From BD2-11 sp965115885 (GTDB taxonomy: Bacteria > Gemmatimonadota > Gemmatimonadetes > Longimicrobiales > Gaopeijiaceae): a DNA stretch of 64,000 nt. Under the pieces are notes generated by a model. That model worked only from the letters and a program-made list of their open reading frames with translations, searched no databases and was not told the DNA's origin. The stretch covers positions 62,001 to 126,000 of the forward strand of contig OZ220479.1 in assembly GCA_965115885.1 (NCBI GenBank). Direction: 5' to 3'. Of the stretch, positions 38,088 through 48,100 are shown one piece after another (position 1 is the first letter of the stretch; each line of letters opens with the position of its first letter). The position numbers and the translations under genes were made by a program.

Positions 38088-38584
38088 TTGCAATTTTTTT
38101 GGCTCGACGTGATTTGCGATCTCGCTGGATCGCTCCTGAAGAACGGCGGACAAACTTCTTTCTGCGAGGGCTTCGATGCGACACTTCCGCGAGCCATGAC
38201 GTCCCCCTTTGCATCCGCGCTTGGGTGGATCCGATCCGGGACGACGGCCGCGAGTTGCCTGTGTTGAGCTCGACGTCCTCGTGCGACATGTCCAAGGCTT
38301 GTGCGCCGCTTTCGGCTAGTCCGCGGTAATTTTGACGATGCGCCGGTCCACGTGTTGCCGAAGGATCCACGTGCTGCCGGAGCCGGGAGCGCGGCGACGG
38401 GACGTCTCCGGACGCGCCCGGAAACGATTCGAGTCCCACGGTTGCGCCACCCGCACTTGCTTTGATGACGCCCTCAGGGATGCTAGCTTGGTTTAATGGC
38501 GGCTTCCTCCGTTCCCAGGCGCCGGAGAGGCCGCCCCCCGATTTCTCGAGTGCGTCGGCGCCCGCCACCCGAACGAACCCGCGC
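38088..38584. other. Scarred intergenic region between the protease island and trpS
   Basis: No gene could be supported here. The DNA begins AT-rich (a T-run near 38094-38100) and returns to high GC by about 38380. Reading frames in both directions give Arg/Ser-rich peptides without a family signature. Two near-identical 14-base repeats lie at 38347-38379. It looks like decayed mobile-element DNA. Confidence 0.5.
38347..38379. repeat. Pair of direct repeats TCCACGTGyTGCCG
   Basis: TCCACGTGTTGCCG (38347-38360) and TCCACGTGCTGCCG (38366-38379) differ at one base and start 19 bases apart. Each contains the palindrome CACGTG. They resemble the tandem terminal repeats of some insertion sequences or a two-site operator. 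Confidence 0.5.
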
Positions 38585-39628
38585 ATGACCCACGCCATCG
38601 CCCGGCCTCCGCCGGGATCGCGCGTCTTCAGCGGAATGCAGCCCAGCGGCGAGGCCCACTTGGGGAACTACCTGGGCGCGTTGCGCCAGTGGGCCGCCCT
38701 GCAGGAGGACTACGACTGCGTCTACTGCATCGTGGACCAGCACGCCATCACCGGCCCGTACGATCCCGAGGCGTTGCCCGGGGCGGTCTTCGACCTCGCG
38801 GTCGGCTTCCTGGCCTCCGGCATTGATCCGGAGCGCTCCGTCGTCTTCGTGCAGTCCGACGTCCCCGAGCACACCGAGCTGAGCTGGCTCTTCAACTCTG
38901 TGGCTCCCATCGGCGACCTGGAGCGCATGATCCAGTTCAAGGAGAAGTCCGGGCGGATGGAGTCGGTGCCGGTGGGGCTCCTCAACTACCCGGTGCTGCA
39001 GGCCGCCGACATCCTTCTCTACCGCGCCGACGTGGTTCCCGTGGGGGAGGATCAGCGCCAGCACCTGGAGCTGACTCGCGACATCGCGCGCAAGTGGAAC
39101 GCCCGCTTCGGCGCCTATCTGCCGGAGCCGCGCCCCCACATTCCGCGCGGGGGCCGCATTCTGGGGTTGGACGGCCGGGCGAAGATGAGCAAATCCCTCG
39201 GCAACACCGTCGGCATCCTGGACGAGCCCGACGGGATCCGCAAGCGCGTGCGCGGCGCGGTGACCGACCCGGCGCGCATCCGCAGGACCGACCCCGGACG
39301 CCCGGAAGCCTGCAACGTCTTCTCCCTGCACGAACACTTCGCGGACCGGGAGCGGATCGAGGACATCGCCCTCCGGTGTCGCACCGCCGAGCGCGGCTGC
39401 GTCGAGTGCAAGGGCATGCTGGCGGAGGAGATCGACGAGGCCTTCGCCCCCATGCGCGAGGTGGCCGCGCACTATCGCGCGCACCCGGAGGAGGTGCGCC
39501 GAATTCTGGACGACGGGGCCCGGCGGGCCGGCGCCATCGCCAAGGAAACCATGGCGGAGGTGCGGTCGCGCATGGGTCTCGACTGGAAACGCAACGCCCG
39601 GGCCCCGATGGAGGAAGCGCAATCGTGA
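38585..39628 (+). CDS. trpS: Tryptophanyl-tRNA synthetase
   Basis: The 347-residue class Ic synthetase has the HIGH-equivalent GEAHLGNY near residue 22, GEDQRQHLELTRDIA in the tryptophan site region, and KMSKS in AKMSKSLGN. The family-typical VECKGMLAEEI block is in the C-terminal domain. The start is ATG 38585; an in-frame upstream extension is possible but would be atypical. Its stop overlaps the GTG of the aldolase gene. Confidence 0.95.
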   Translation: MTHAIARPPPGSRVFSGMQPSGEAHLGNYLGALRQWAALQEDYDCVYCIVDQHAITGPYDPEALPGAVFDLAVGFLASGIDPERSVVFVQSDVPEHTELSWLFNSVAPIGDLERMIQFKEKSGRMESVPVGLLNYPVLQAADILLYRADVVPVGEDQRQHLELTRDIARKWNARFGAYLPEPRPHIPRGGRILGLDGRAKMSKSLGNTVGILDEPDGIRKRVRGAVTDPARIRRTDPGRPEACNVFSLHEHFADRERIEDIALRCRTAERGCVECKGMLAEEIDEAFAPMREVAAHYRAHPEEVRRILDDGARRAGAIAKETMAEVRSRMGLDWKRNARAPMEEAQS

Positions 39629-40551
39629 ACCTGACCGGAGTCTTCGTCCCCGCGGCCACGCCCTTCGATCCCGTCACCGGAGACGTGGATGTCGTCGCGA
39701 TGCGCGCCAACCTAAGGCGCTGGCTGGCGCATCCGGTGCGCGGCGTCGTCGTCGCCGGATCCACCGGCGAAGCGGTGCTGCTCGACCGCGAGGAGCGCCG
39801 GAGTCTCGTCCGGGCCACCGCCGACGCTCTGGGCGACGACCGCCTGCTCGTCGCCGGGACCGGCGCGGAGTCCACGCGCGGCACCGTCCGACTCGGCCGG
39901 GAGGCGGCCGACGCCGGCGCCGACGCCGTGCTGGTTCAGCCGCCGGCGTACTACCTGGGCGCGATGACCCCCGAAGCGGTGCGCGACCACTACGTCGCGG
40001 TGGCCGACGCCTCTCCGGTGCCGGTCCTCGTCTACCAAGCGCCGTTGCGCTTCAGCACTCTGGACTTCCCCTCGGGGCTCGTGGCGGAGCTGTCGCGACA
40101 CCCCAACATCGTCGGGATCAAGGACTCCCGCGGCAGTCTGGAGAAGGTCGCCGAGCTGCTGGACCGCACCGCGCGCGACTTCGCGGTGATCGTCGGCGAC
40201 GGCGCCGGACTGTACGCCGCCCTGGAGCTCGGGGCGGCGGGCGGGATCTTGGGAGTCGCCAATCTCGCCCCCGCCGAAAGCGCCCGGCTCCACCGGCGCT
40301 TCGCGGAGGGGCGCACCAGCGCGGCGGGCCGCCTCCAAGAGCGGATCGCACCCGTCCACAAGAAGGTGGTGGCGGGATTCGGGGTGCCGGGGGTGAAGGC
40401 CGCTCTGGATCTGCTGGGAGGCCATGGCGGAGCGCCCCGCCCGCCGCTCCGGCCGCTCCCGCCGACCAAGGTCGGCCAGGTGGAGGAGGTCCTGCGCCGG
40501 GCGGGGTTGCTCGAGCCGCAAGGCGCGCGCTCCGGCGCCGCCTCCGCATGA
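39625..40551 (+). CDS. DapA/N-acetylneuraminate-lyase superfamily aldolase
   Basis: The 308-residue TIM-barrel protein has the DHDPS-family opening GVFVPAATPFDP, the substrate-binding STGEAVLL block, the catalytic Tyr137 in VLVYQAP, and the Schiff-base Lys166 in GIKDSRG. Its sequence is closer to generic dihydrodipicolinate-synthase-like or 4-hydroxy-2-oxoglutarate aldolases than to bona fide DapA (YQAP rather than YNVP-type), so the substrate is left open. The GTG at 39625 overlaps the trpS stop by four bases. Confidence 0.82.
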   Translation: MNLTGVFVPAATPFDPVTGDVDVVAMRANLRRWLAHPVRGVVVAGSTGEAVLLDREERRSLVRATADALGDDRLLVAGTGAESTRGTVRLGREAADAGADAVLVQPPAYYLGAMTPEAVRDHYVAVADASPVPVLVYQAPLRFSTLDFPSGLVAELSRHPNIVGIKDSRGSLEKVAELLDRTARDFAVIVGDGAGLYAALELGAAGGILGVANLAPAESARLHRRFAEGRTSAAGRLQERIAPVHKKVVAGFGVPGVKAALDLLGGHGGAPRPPLRPLPPTKVGQVEEVLRRAGLLEPQGARSGAASA

Positions 40552-40618
40552 GGAACGGAACCCGCCGCTCCGGGTGCCCGGCTCGTCCCGCCGGTCGCGA
40601 ACCCGGAGGAGGTTGACC

Positions 40619-41908
40619 TTGCCGAACGACGACGCCCGGGGCCGTTGCACGGTCGTGGTGGGGTGCCAGTGGGGAGACGAGGGGAAGGGCAAGATCGTCG
40701 ACGCGCTGGCGGAGTCGGCCGACGTCGTGGCCCGCTACCAGGGCGGTGCCAACGCCGGTCACACGGTGCACGTCGGAGGGGACGAATTCGTCCTGCACCA
40801 GATCCCCTCCGGCATCCTGCACCCCGGGAAGCGTTGTCTGCTGGGCAACGGGGTGGTCCTCGACCTGCCCGGGTTCTTCGCCGAGTACGACGCCCTGGCG
40901 GCGTGCGGCGTCGAGCTGGAGGGACGGATCGGGATCAGCCAGCGCGCCCATCTGCTTCTGCCCTACCACCGGGCGCTCGACCGCGCCGCGGAGGTGCGCG
41001 CCAGCGAGAAGATCGGAACCACCGGGCGGGGGATCGGCCCGGCGTACGTGTCCAAGGCGGGGCGCCGCGGCGTGCGCGTCGTCGATCTGGGCGACCGGCC
41101 GCGTCTGGAGCGGCGGGTGGCGCGCGCTCTGGGGAGCGCCTTGGCGGAGCTGGGGGCCGGACGGTCCGCCGCCTCGGAGTTGGAGCGCGAGGTGGGCGAG
41201 GCGCTCGCGTTGGCGGACCGCGCCCTGCCGCTGGCCACCGACACCGGACGCGAGATCGCCGAGGCGCTCGACGACGGACGCTCGGTGCTGATGGAGGGAG
41301 CGCAGGGCACGGCCCTCGACCTCGACCACGGGACCTATCCGTTCGTGACCTCCTCGAACACCACCGCGGCAGCCGCCGCCACCGGACTGGGGGTCGGCCC
41401 GACCGCCATCGGCGCGGTGTTGGGCGTGGTCAAGGCGTACGCCACCCGGGTGGGCAACGGCCCCCTGCCGACCGAGTTCGATCGGGAGCTGGGCGCGCGC
41501 GTGCGCGAGCTGGGCGGCGAGTTCGGCGCGACCACCGGGCGTCCCCGGCGTTGCGGCTGGTTCGACGCGGTGCAGGCGCGCTACGCGGCGCGCGTCAACG
41601 GGCTCACCCGCCTCGCGGTCACCAAGCTGGACGTGTTGGACTCCCTGGAGGAGATCCGCATCGCCACCGCCTATCGCATCGAGGGCGGCGTCTCGACCGA
41701 GTTCCCCGCCGACACGCGATCGCTCTCGCGGGCGGAGCCCGTCCTGGAGCGGCACCCGGGATGGCGAACGCCCACCACGGGGGTCCGCGACGTCGCCGAC
41801 CTTCCGGACCGGGCGCGCAGCTACCTCGACCGCATCGAGGAGCTCGTCGGGGTGCCCGTCGGGATCGTCTCGGTGGGATCCCGGCGCGAGCAGATCATCC
41901 ACATCTGA
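40619..41908 (+). CDS. purA: Adenylosuccinate synthetase
   Basis: The 429-residue protein has the P-loop-like GDEGKGKIVD, NAGHTV, TTGRGIGPAYVSKAGR and the C-terminal GVPVGIVSVGSRREQII, all classical for PurA. It makes adenylosuccinate from IMP and aspartate using GTP in AMP synthesis. The start is TTG 40619, supported by GGAGGAGG a few bases upstream; in-frame codons further upstream have no ribosome site. Its stop shares a base with the ffh ATG (TGATG). Confidence 0.95.
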   Translation: MPNDDARGRCTVVVGCQWGDEGKGKIVDALAESADVVARYQGGANAGHTVHVGGDEFVLHQIPSGILHPGKRCLLGNGVVLDLPGFFAEYDALAACGVELEGRIGISQRAHLLLPYHRALDRAAEVRASEKIGTTGRGIGPAYVSKAGRRGVRVVDLGDRPRLERRVARALGSALAELGAGRSAASELEREVGEALALADRALPLATDTGREIAEALDDGRSVLMEGAQGTALDLDHGTYPFVTSSNTTAAAAATGLGVGPTAIGAVLGVVKAYATRVGNGPLPTEFDRELGARVRELGGEFGATTGRPRRCGWFDAVQARYAARVNGLTRLAVTKLDVLDSLEEIRIATAYRIEGGVSTEFPADTRSLSRAEPVLERHPGWRTPTTGVRDVADLPDRARSYLDRIEELVGVPVGIVSVGSRREQIIHI

Positions 41909-43224
41909 TGTTCGACCGCCTGGGCAAGAGGCTCGACCGGGCCCTGGGGCGCCTTCGCCAGCGGGGCATACTCACCGAGCCCATGATCCGCTCGGGATTG
42001 CGCGAGGTGCGCCGAGCCCTGCTCGAGGCGGACGTCAACTTCAAGGTCGCCCGGGATTTCCTGAAGCGGGTGGAGAAGCGGGCGTTGGGCGAAAGCGTCC
42101 TGCGTTCCATTTCTCCCGGGCAACAGGTCGTCAAGATCGTGCACGACGAGCTGGCGGCGCTCATGGGCGAGGGCGCCGCCGAGCTCGTCTGGGCGCGCAA
42201 ACCGCCCACCGTGATCCTCGCGGTCGGCCTGCAGGGCTCCGGAAAGACCACCACCGCAGTGAAGCTGGCGCGTCTGATCGCGCGCGAGGGGCGCCGTCCC
42301 CTGCTCGCCGGTTGCGACGTGTACCGGCCGGCGGCGGGAGAGCAGCTGCGCACCCTGTGCGCGCGTGCGGAGTTGCCGGTGCACGCGGGCGAGCGCGGGG
42401 ACGATCCCGTGGCGGTGGCGCGGGCCGCGCTCGCCGCCGCGCGCGAACGCGGCTGCGACGTGGTCGTGGTCGACACCGCGGGCCGCCTTCAGATCGACGA
42501 GCCCATGATGGCCGAGCTCGGTCGTCTCGGGAAGGAACTGGCGCCGACCGAGATCCTGCTGGTCGCGGACGCGATGACCGGCCAGGAGGCGGTCGGCATC
42601 GCCCAGGGTTTCGACCGGGCGCTGGGGCTCACCGGCGTCGCGCTCACCAAGCTGGACGGAGACGCGCGCGGCGGAGCGGCGCTTTCGATCCGCAGGGTCG
42701 TGGGCAGGCCGATCAAGTTCGTGGGGGTGGGCGAGGGGCTGGACGACCTGGAACGGGTCGACCCCCGCCGGCTGGCGGGGCGCATCCTGCGGATGGGCGA
42801 CGTGGTGGGGCTGGTGGAGCGGGCCCAGCGCTCCATCGACGCCGAGGCCCAGGCGAAGATCGAGGAGAACGTGCTGGGCAAGGGGCGCTTCACCCTCGAG
42901 GGTTTTCTGACGGCGCTGCGCCAAGTGCAGGCGATGGGCCCGTTGGAACAGCTCGTGAAGATGATCCCCGGCATGAGACGCAAGCTGCCGCTGGACGGCG
43001 TCGATCCGAAGAGGATCAAGCACGTGGAGGCGATCATCCTCTCGATGACCCCCGCGGAGCGGAGCGCGCCGCGCGTGATCGACCGCTCGCGCCGGATCCG
43101 CATCGCCCGGGGGAGCGGCCGACCGGTGTCGGAGGTCAACCGCCTGTTGAAGCAGTTCAAGGAAATGCGGAAATTGATGAAGCGCATGCGGGGGATGGCG
43201 CCCCCGCTCGACCAGCTGCGCTGA
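41908..43224 (+). CDS. ffh: Signal recognition particle GTPase Ffh
   Basis: The 438-residue protein has the N domain, G domain motifs GLQGSGKTTTAVKLA, DVYRPAA, DTAGR and TKLDGDARGG, and a C-terminal M domain with MGPLEQLVKMIPGM and a Met/Arg-rich tail (MKRMRGMAPP). Ffh binds signal sequences and 4.5S RNA to deliver membrane proteins. It overlaps purA by one base and lies 40 bases before rpsP, so purA-ffh-rpsP-rimM-trmD may be co-transcribed. Confidence 0.97.
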   Translation: MFDRLGKRLDRALGRLRQRGILTEPMIRSGLREVRRALLEADVNFKVARDFLKRVEKRALGESVLRSISPGQQVVKIVHDELAALMGEGAAELVWARKPPTVILAVGLQGSGKTTTAVKLARLIAREGRRPLLAGCDVYRPAAGEQLRTLCARAELPVHAGERGDDPVAVARAALAAARERGCDVVVVDTAGRLQIDEPMMAELGRLGKELAPTEILLVADAMTGQEAVGIAQGFDRALGLTGVALTKLDGDARGGAALSIRRVVGRPIKFVGVGEGLDDLERVDPRRLAGRILRMGDVVGLVERAQRSIDAEAQAKIEENVLGKGRFTLEGFLTALRQVQAMGPLEQLVKMIPGMRRKLPLDGVDPKRIKHVEAIILSMTPAERSAPRVIDRSRRIRIARGSGRPVSEVNRLLKQFKEMRKLMKRMRGMAPPLDQLR

Positions 43225-43264
43225 CCGCCCGCGGCGGCGCGCGGCACGAAACCCGAGGAGAGAC

Positions 43265-43678
43265 ATGGCGGTACGAATTCGACTTCGCAGAACGGGCCGC
43301 AGGAAGGCGCCCCACTACCGCGTGGTGGTGGCGGACGGCGACGCGCCGCGGGACGGGCGTTTCGTCGAGACCATCGGCTACTACAAACCCCTTTCCGCGC
43401 CCGCGCGCGTGGTCGTGGATCTGGAGCGCGCCGACCACTGGCTGGGACGGGGGGCGCAACCCTCGGCCACCGTCCGGTCGCTGCTGAACAAGGCGCGCAA
43501 GGGCGGAGACGCGAGCGTCGCCGTGGGCGAGGCGGACGCGGACGTCGAGCGGGCCCGGCGCTCGGAGCGGCTGGCCGAGCGGCGCCAGGCGGAGGCCCGG
43601 GCGAACCCGGATTCGGCGTCGTCGGCCGAAGGTCGGACGGAAGCCCGGTCCGGCGGCGAAGAGGACGAATCCGAATAG
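43265..43678 (+). CDS. rpsP: 30S ribosomal protein S16
   Basis: The protein begins MAVRIRLRRTGRRKAPHYR and continues with DGRFVETIGYY, the S16 signature. At 137 residues it is longer than the usual 80-90 because of an acidic, Ser/Glu-rich C-terminal tail after about residue 95. It starts at ATG 43265 after GAGGAGA and heads the conserved rpsP-rimM-trmD cluster. Confidence 0.97.
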   Translation: MAVRIRLRRTGRRKAPHYRVVVADGDAPRDGRFVETIGYYKPLSAPARVVVDLERADHWLGRGAQPSATVRSLLNKARKGGDASVAVGEADADVERARRSERLAERRQAEARANPDSASSAEGRTEARSGGEEDESE

Positions 43679-43694
43679 TCCGTCGGGTCCCGGC

Positions 43695-44237
43695 ATGGGC
43701 TCCGTCCACCCCTCGCACCTGGTCGTCGGGCACCTCGGCAAGGCCCACGGCACCAAGGGCGAGATCTTCGTGTGGCCGCTCACGGACGATCCGGACGAGA
43801 CGTTCGCCGCCGGAGCGGAGCTGCGTCTGGCGGACGAGGCCGGGGAGCGGCCGGATCCCGCGCTCGGAGCGGTCCGCGTCGGAGGGGTTCGCCCGTTCAA
43901 GCGGGGCTTTCTGGTCAAGCTGGAGGGCGTCGACTCCCGGGAGCGGGCCGAACGGCTCGCGGGGCGCTACGCGCTCCGGCCGCTCGCCGAACTGCGTCCG
44001 CTCGCGGAAGACGAGATTTTCTACCACGAGCTCTTGGGAACGCGCGTGGAGTCCGGGGACGGAGAGACGATCGGAGAGGTCGTGGAAGTCTACGAGACCG
44101 GCCCCGTGCACCTGCTCCGGGTGGCGCGCGCGTCCGGCACCGCGCTGATCCCCTTGGCGCACGGCTTGGTGCGCCGGCTGGACCGCGCGGGCAAGCGGCT
44201 GGTCGTGGATCTGCCGGACGGGTTGCTGGACCTGTGA
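43695..44237 (+). CDS. rimM: Ribosome maturation factor RimM
   Basis: The 180-residue protein has the N-terminal RimM domain (VVGHLGKAHGTKGEIFV) and a PRC-barrel C-terminus (GTRVESGDGETIGEVVEVY then ALIPLAHGLV). RimM helps mature the 30S head and binds S19. It sits between rpsP and trmD as in most bacteria. Confidence 0.95.
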   Translation: MGSVHPSHLVVGHLGKAHGTKGEIFVWPLTDDPDETFAAGAELRLADEAGERPDPALGAVRVGGVRPFKRGFLVKLEGVDSRERAERLAGRYALRPLAELRPLAEDEIFYHELLGTRVESGDGETIGEVVEVYETGPVHLLRVARASGTALIPLAHGLVRRLDRAGKRLVVDLPDGLLDL

Positions 44238-44260
44238 CGGGGGCGGACGCGCAGGTTCCC

Positions 44261-44947
44261 ATGCGGATCAATTTCGCGACTCTCTTCCCCGAGTTCTTCG
44301 AGGTTCCGCTGGCCACCAGCATCCCCGGGCGGGCCGCGCGCGGGGGGGCGGTGGAGTACCGAGCCGTCGACCTGCGCGACTTCGCCCGCGACCGCCACCG
44401 CACCGTGGACGACGCGCCCTACGGCGGCGGCGGCGGGATGGTGATGAAGCCGGAGCCGTTCTTCGAAGCGGTCGACTCCCTGGATCCTCCCGGCCGGGTG
44501 GTGCTGCTTTCCCCGCGCGGTCGACTCTTCGCGCACGGCGACGCCGTGCGGCTCTCCCTGGAACCGGTCCTGACCCTGCTCTGCGGCCACTACAAGGACG
44601 TCGACCAGCGCGTCGCCGACCATCTCGCCGACGAGGAGATCTCCATCGGCGACTTCGTGCTGTCCGGGGGCGAGGCCGCGGCGCTGGCGGTGGCGGACGC
44701 CATCGTCCGCCTGCTGCCGGGCGTGCTGGGGGACCACGGTTCGGCGGCCGGCGACTCGTTCTACGACGGACGTCGGCTGAGCGCGCCCTCCTACACCCGA
44801 CCGGCGGTGTACCGGGGGCACGAAGTGCCCGAGGCGCTGCGCAGCGGCGACCACGCGCGCATCGAAACCTGGCGGCGAGCGGAAGCCGAACGCATGGCGG
44901 CCGAGCGTCGGCCCGACCTGCGCGCGGGCGAGGGCTGGCGCAAGTAG
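44261..44947 (+). CDS. trmD: tRNA (guanine-N1)-methyltransferase
   Basis: The 228-residue SPOUT enzyme shows DDAPYGGGGGMVMKPEP, CGHYKDVDQRV, ISIGDFVLSGGE and PSYTRPAVYRG, the S-adenosylmethionine-binding knot and catalytic loops of TrmD. It methylates G37 of tRNAs to prevent frameshifting. I prefer the ATG at 44261 because it begins MRINFATLFPEFF, the normal N-terminus; a GTG at 44234 overlapping the rimM stop would add nine residues and favour coupling. The usual next gene, rplS, is not present downstream. Confidence 0.95.
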   Translation: MRINFATLFPEFFEVPLATSIPGRAARGGAVEYRAVDLRDFARDRHRTVDDAPYGGGGGMVMKPEPFFEAVDSLDPPGRVVLLSPRGRLFAHGDAVRLSLEPVLTLLCGHYKDVDQRVADHLADEEISIGDFVLSGGEAAALAVADAIVRLLPGVLGDHGSAAGDSFYDGRRLSAPSYTRPAVYRGHEVPEALRSGDHARIETWRRAEAERMAAERRPDLRAGEGWRK

Positions 44948-45116
44948 CAAGCGGATCGTTTGCTCGTTGCGAGACCCGATCAGCCGCGCGCGCGGGGTTC
45001 CCGATCGGGGGCTGGTGATTTCGATATCGATTCGTTACATGTTCAGCTCGTGGGCGTCCGGGTGGGGCGGGGTGAGGGGCGAGAACCAGTTCACTCTTCC
45101 AAACCAGGAGCGGCGC

Positions 45117-48100
45117 ATGACACGCGGACCGAGTTCGAAATCCCAAGTGTGGAAAAAATGGGGGGGGGTGCTCTCCCTGACGGCCGCCGGCTTGGCCGTC
45201 GCGCCGGGCTTGGGCGCCCAGCAGGGCGGAGTCGTCACGGGCCGCGTCGTGGAGGAGGGCTCCGGTCGCGCGCTCGCTTCCGCCCAAGTGTACGTGGAGG
45301 GCTCCGGCGTGGGGACCCTCACCAACTCCAACGGGCAGTTCCTGCTGCTCAACGCCCCCATCGGCGAGCGGACGGTGATCGTCGAGCTCGTCGGCTACCG
45401 TTCCGCACGGCAGACGGTGACGGTGGCGGCGGGCGAGACGACCAGCGTGGACTTCGCCATCGCCGTGACCGCGCTCGCCTTGGACGAGATCGTGGTGACC
45501 GGGACCGGCGTGGCCACCGAGAAGCGCAAGCTCGGCCACGCCATCGCGACGCTCGACGCCGCGGAGCTCGAGAACGCGCCCATCGCCGATTTCAGCCAGC
45601 TCATCGCCGGTCGCGAGCCCGGCGTGGTGGCGCTGCCCTCCTCGGGCTACACCGGCGAGGGCGCGCGCATCCGCATCCGCGGGTCGGCGTCGCTCTCGCA
45701 GCTCAACGAGCCCATCGTCTACGTCGACGGCATCCGCATCGACGGCTCCGCCGTCGAGAACTTCAACGGCCAGGGCAATCCCTCCCGCCTCGACGACATC
45801 CCGCCCGAGTCCATCGAGCGCGTCGAGATCCTCAAGGGCGCCGCGGCCGCGACCCTGTACGGGACCGAAGCCTCGAACGGGGTGATCCAGATCTTCACCA
45901 AGCGGGGCAACGTCGGCGCGCCGCGGTTCACGTTCCAGGCGGACGTGACCGGGATCTCGGTTCCGACCAACCGGATCCTGCCGGTCGCCGACTTCGCCGG
46001 GCGGACGTGCTCCCAACCCGGATGCACGGGAGACGGCGACGGCAAGACCCTGAGCGACGCCGTCGACCGGATGTCCGCTCGCTGGGGACAGACCGTGCAG
46101 CCTTGGGAGCCGGTCGAGCGCAACACCATCCCCGACCTCCTCACCACCGGATTCGGCCAAACCTACTCCGGGTCGGTTCAGGGGGGCTCCAGCGTGTTCC
46201 AGTACTTCACCTCCGCACGGTTCGCCCGAGAGGACGGTCCCTACGACGCGGCGCGGAACTTCGAGCCGGTCGAGGGACTCGAGCCCGAGAACGACACCAA
46301 CCGCCGCGCTTCGATCCACTCCAACTTCACGGTGGTGCCGAGCGACAAACTGCGCATCGGCGTGACCACGCTCTATTCGGACATGGAGCACCACACGCCC
46401 GACAACTCCAACAACATCTACGGCGTGTTCTCCTCGGCGCTGATGTCGCAGCTGCGGCTCGCCAACACCGATCCGGATCGCGGGCAGGTCAACCACTACG
46501 GTCAGCCGGCGTTCGCCACCCTGCGCGAAAACGCGTACCAGCTGAACTTCACGAACTCGCAGCATTTCGCGGGTTCCACCAACGTCAACTTCACCCCGAC
46601 CGAATTCTTCCGCCTCGACGGAACCTTCGGGATCGACTTCACCTCCGACGACGCGGTCAGCTTCCGGCCGTACCGCTGGAACGTGGACGGCTTCTCGGGC
46701 TCGACCCCGGAGGGGAGCAGGACCGTCAGGGCGAACCGCAGCCGGGAGATCACGGCCGACATCAAGGGTTCCTACGTTTTCAGCAACGACCGGATCGAGA
46801 ACACGTTCCTCTTCGGCGGCCAAGGCTTCCTGCGGCAGCGTCAGGAGACGGGCGGGGGGGGGCGCGATTTCCCCGGCCCGGGACTGGAGACCCTCGAGGC
46901 GCTCGGGTCGGAGTCCTCCTGGGAGGACTGGCTCAGGGTGACGCAGATCGGCGGATACCTGCAGGACCAGATCGGGTGGGACAACTGGCTCTTCCTCACC
47001 GTCGGCGGGCGCTGGGACGCCAACTCGGCGTTCGGCGAGTCGTTCAACACCGCCTTCTACCCGAAGGCCAACTTCGCGATCGTTCCGAGCGAGATGTGGG
47101 AGAGCGAAACCTTTTCCTCCATGCGCGTCCTGGGAGCCTACGGCACCTCGGGGTTGCAGCCGGGCGCCTTCGACAAGTTCACGACCTTCTCGTCCCTGGG
47201 CAGCGAGGTGGGCCCCGGCGTCGAGCCCAACAACCTGGGCAACGACGAGCTGAGGCCCGAGGTCTCCGCCGAGTGGGAGTTCGGCGTCGAACTGGGTCTC
47301 TTCAACGACCTCTGGTCGGTGGAGACGACGTACTGGGACCGGACGGTCACCGACGCCATGGTGGCGCGCCAGTTCCCGGTGACGGGCGGATTCACGGAGA
47401 CGCAGCTCGACAACATCGGCGAGGTCAAGGCTTCCGGCTTCGAAATCGGCGTGCGCGGCGCCCTGGTCCAGCAGTCCGATCTCTCCCTGAACGTCTTCGC
47501 CAACACCGCCTACCTCAAGGAGGAGATCTCCAGCATGGGCGGCGCTCCCCCGATCAAGACCGGCGGGAGCTATCCGAGGTACCGCAACTATCTGGTCGGG
47601 GGCTACGCGCCCGGTTCGTTCTTCGGGGCGAAAGTCGCGGACCTGGAGATCCCGCTGAACATCCTCGATCCGGTCGGCGGCGAATGCGTGGCGCCCACGC
47701 GCCAGCAGGCCCTCGAGTACTTCGGCCAGCCGCGCAACCCGAACAGCTTCAAGCCGCTGGCGCTCGGCAACGAGGACTTCGGGATGCCGAACGGCTCCTT
47801 GGCGTCGAACAACTGCGGGGAAGGCCTGCTCGACAGCCATCTCGGCAAGCCCACCCCGGACTTCGCCGGTTCCTTCGGCTTCAACATGGCTTTCCTGGGC
47901 AACTTCGAGCTGAGCTCGCTGTTCGAGTACAAGCTGGGCCACCAAGTGCAGGATCTCTCGGGGATGTTCCGCCGCGCGAACGACTTCATCGGCCGCAACA
48001 CGCCGCGCTCCGCCGAGCTCTACTCCACCATGCTGAATCCGGCCTCCTCGGCCGAGCAGCGCCTCGAGGCCGCGATCGCGTGGGCCCACGAAATCGAGGG

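Noticed and set aside
38347..38379. Possible CRISPR repeat pair
   Set aside because: There are only two short repeats with a five-base gap, no array and no cas genes.
38026..38598. A 190-residue leftward open frame overlapping the protease end and trpS start
   Set aside because: It overlaps two supported genes, crosses decayed DNA, and has no recognisable domain.
44946..44964. Hairpin AGCAAGCG/CGTTTGCT just after trmD
   Set aside because: It contains a G-U pair, has a three-base loop and is not followed by a T-run, so termination is not convincing.
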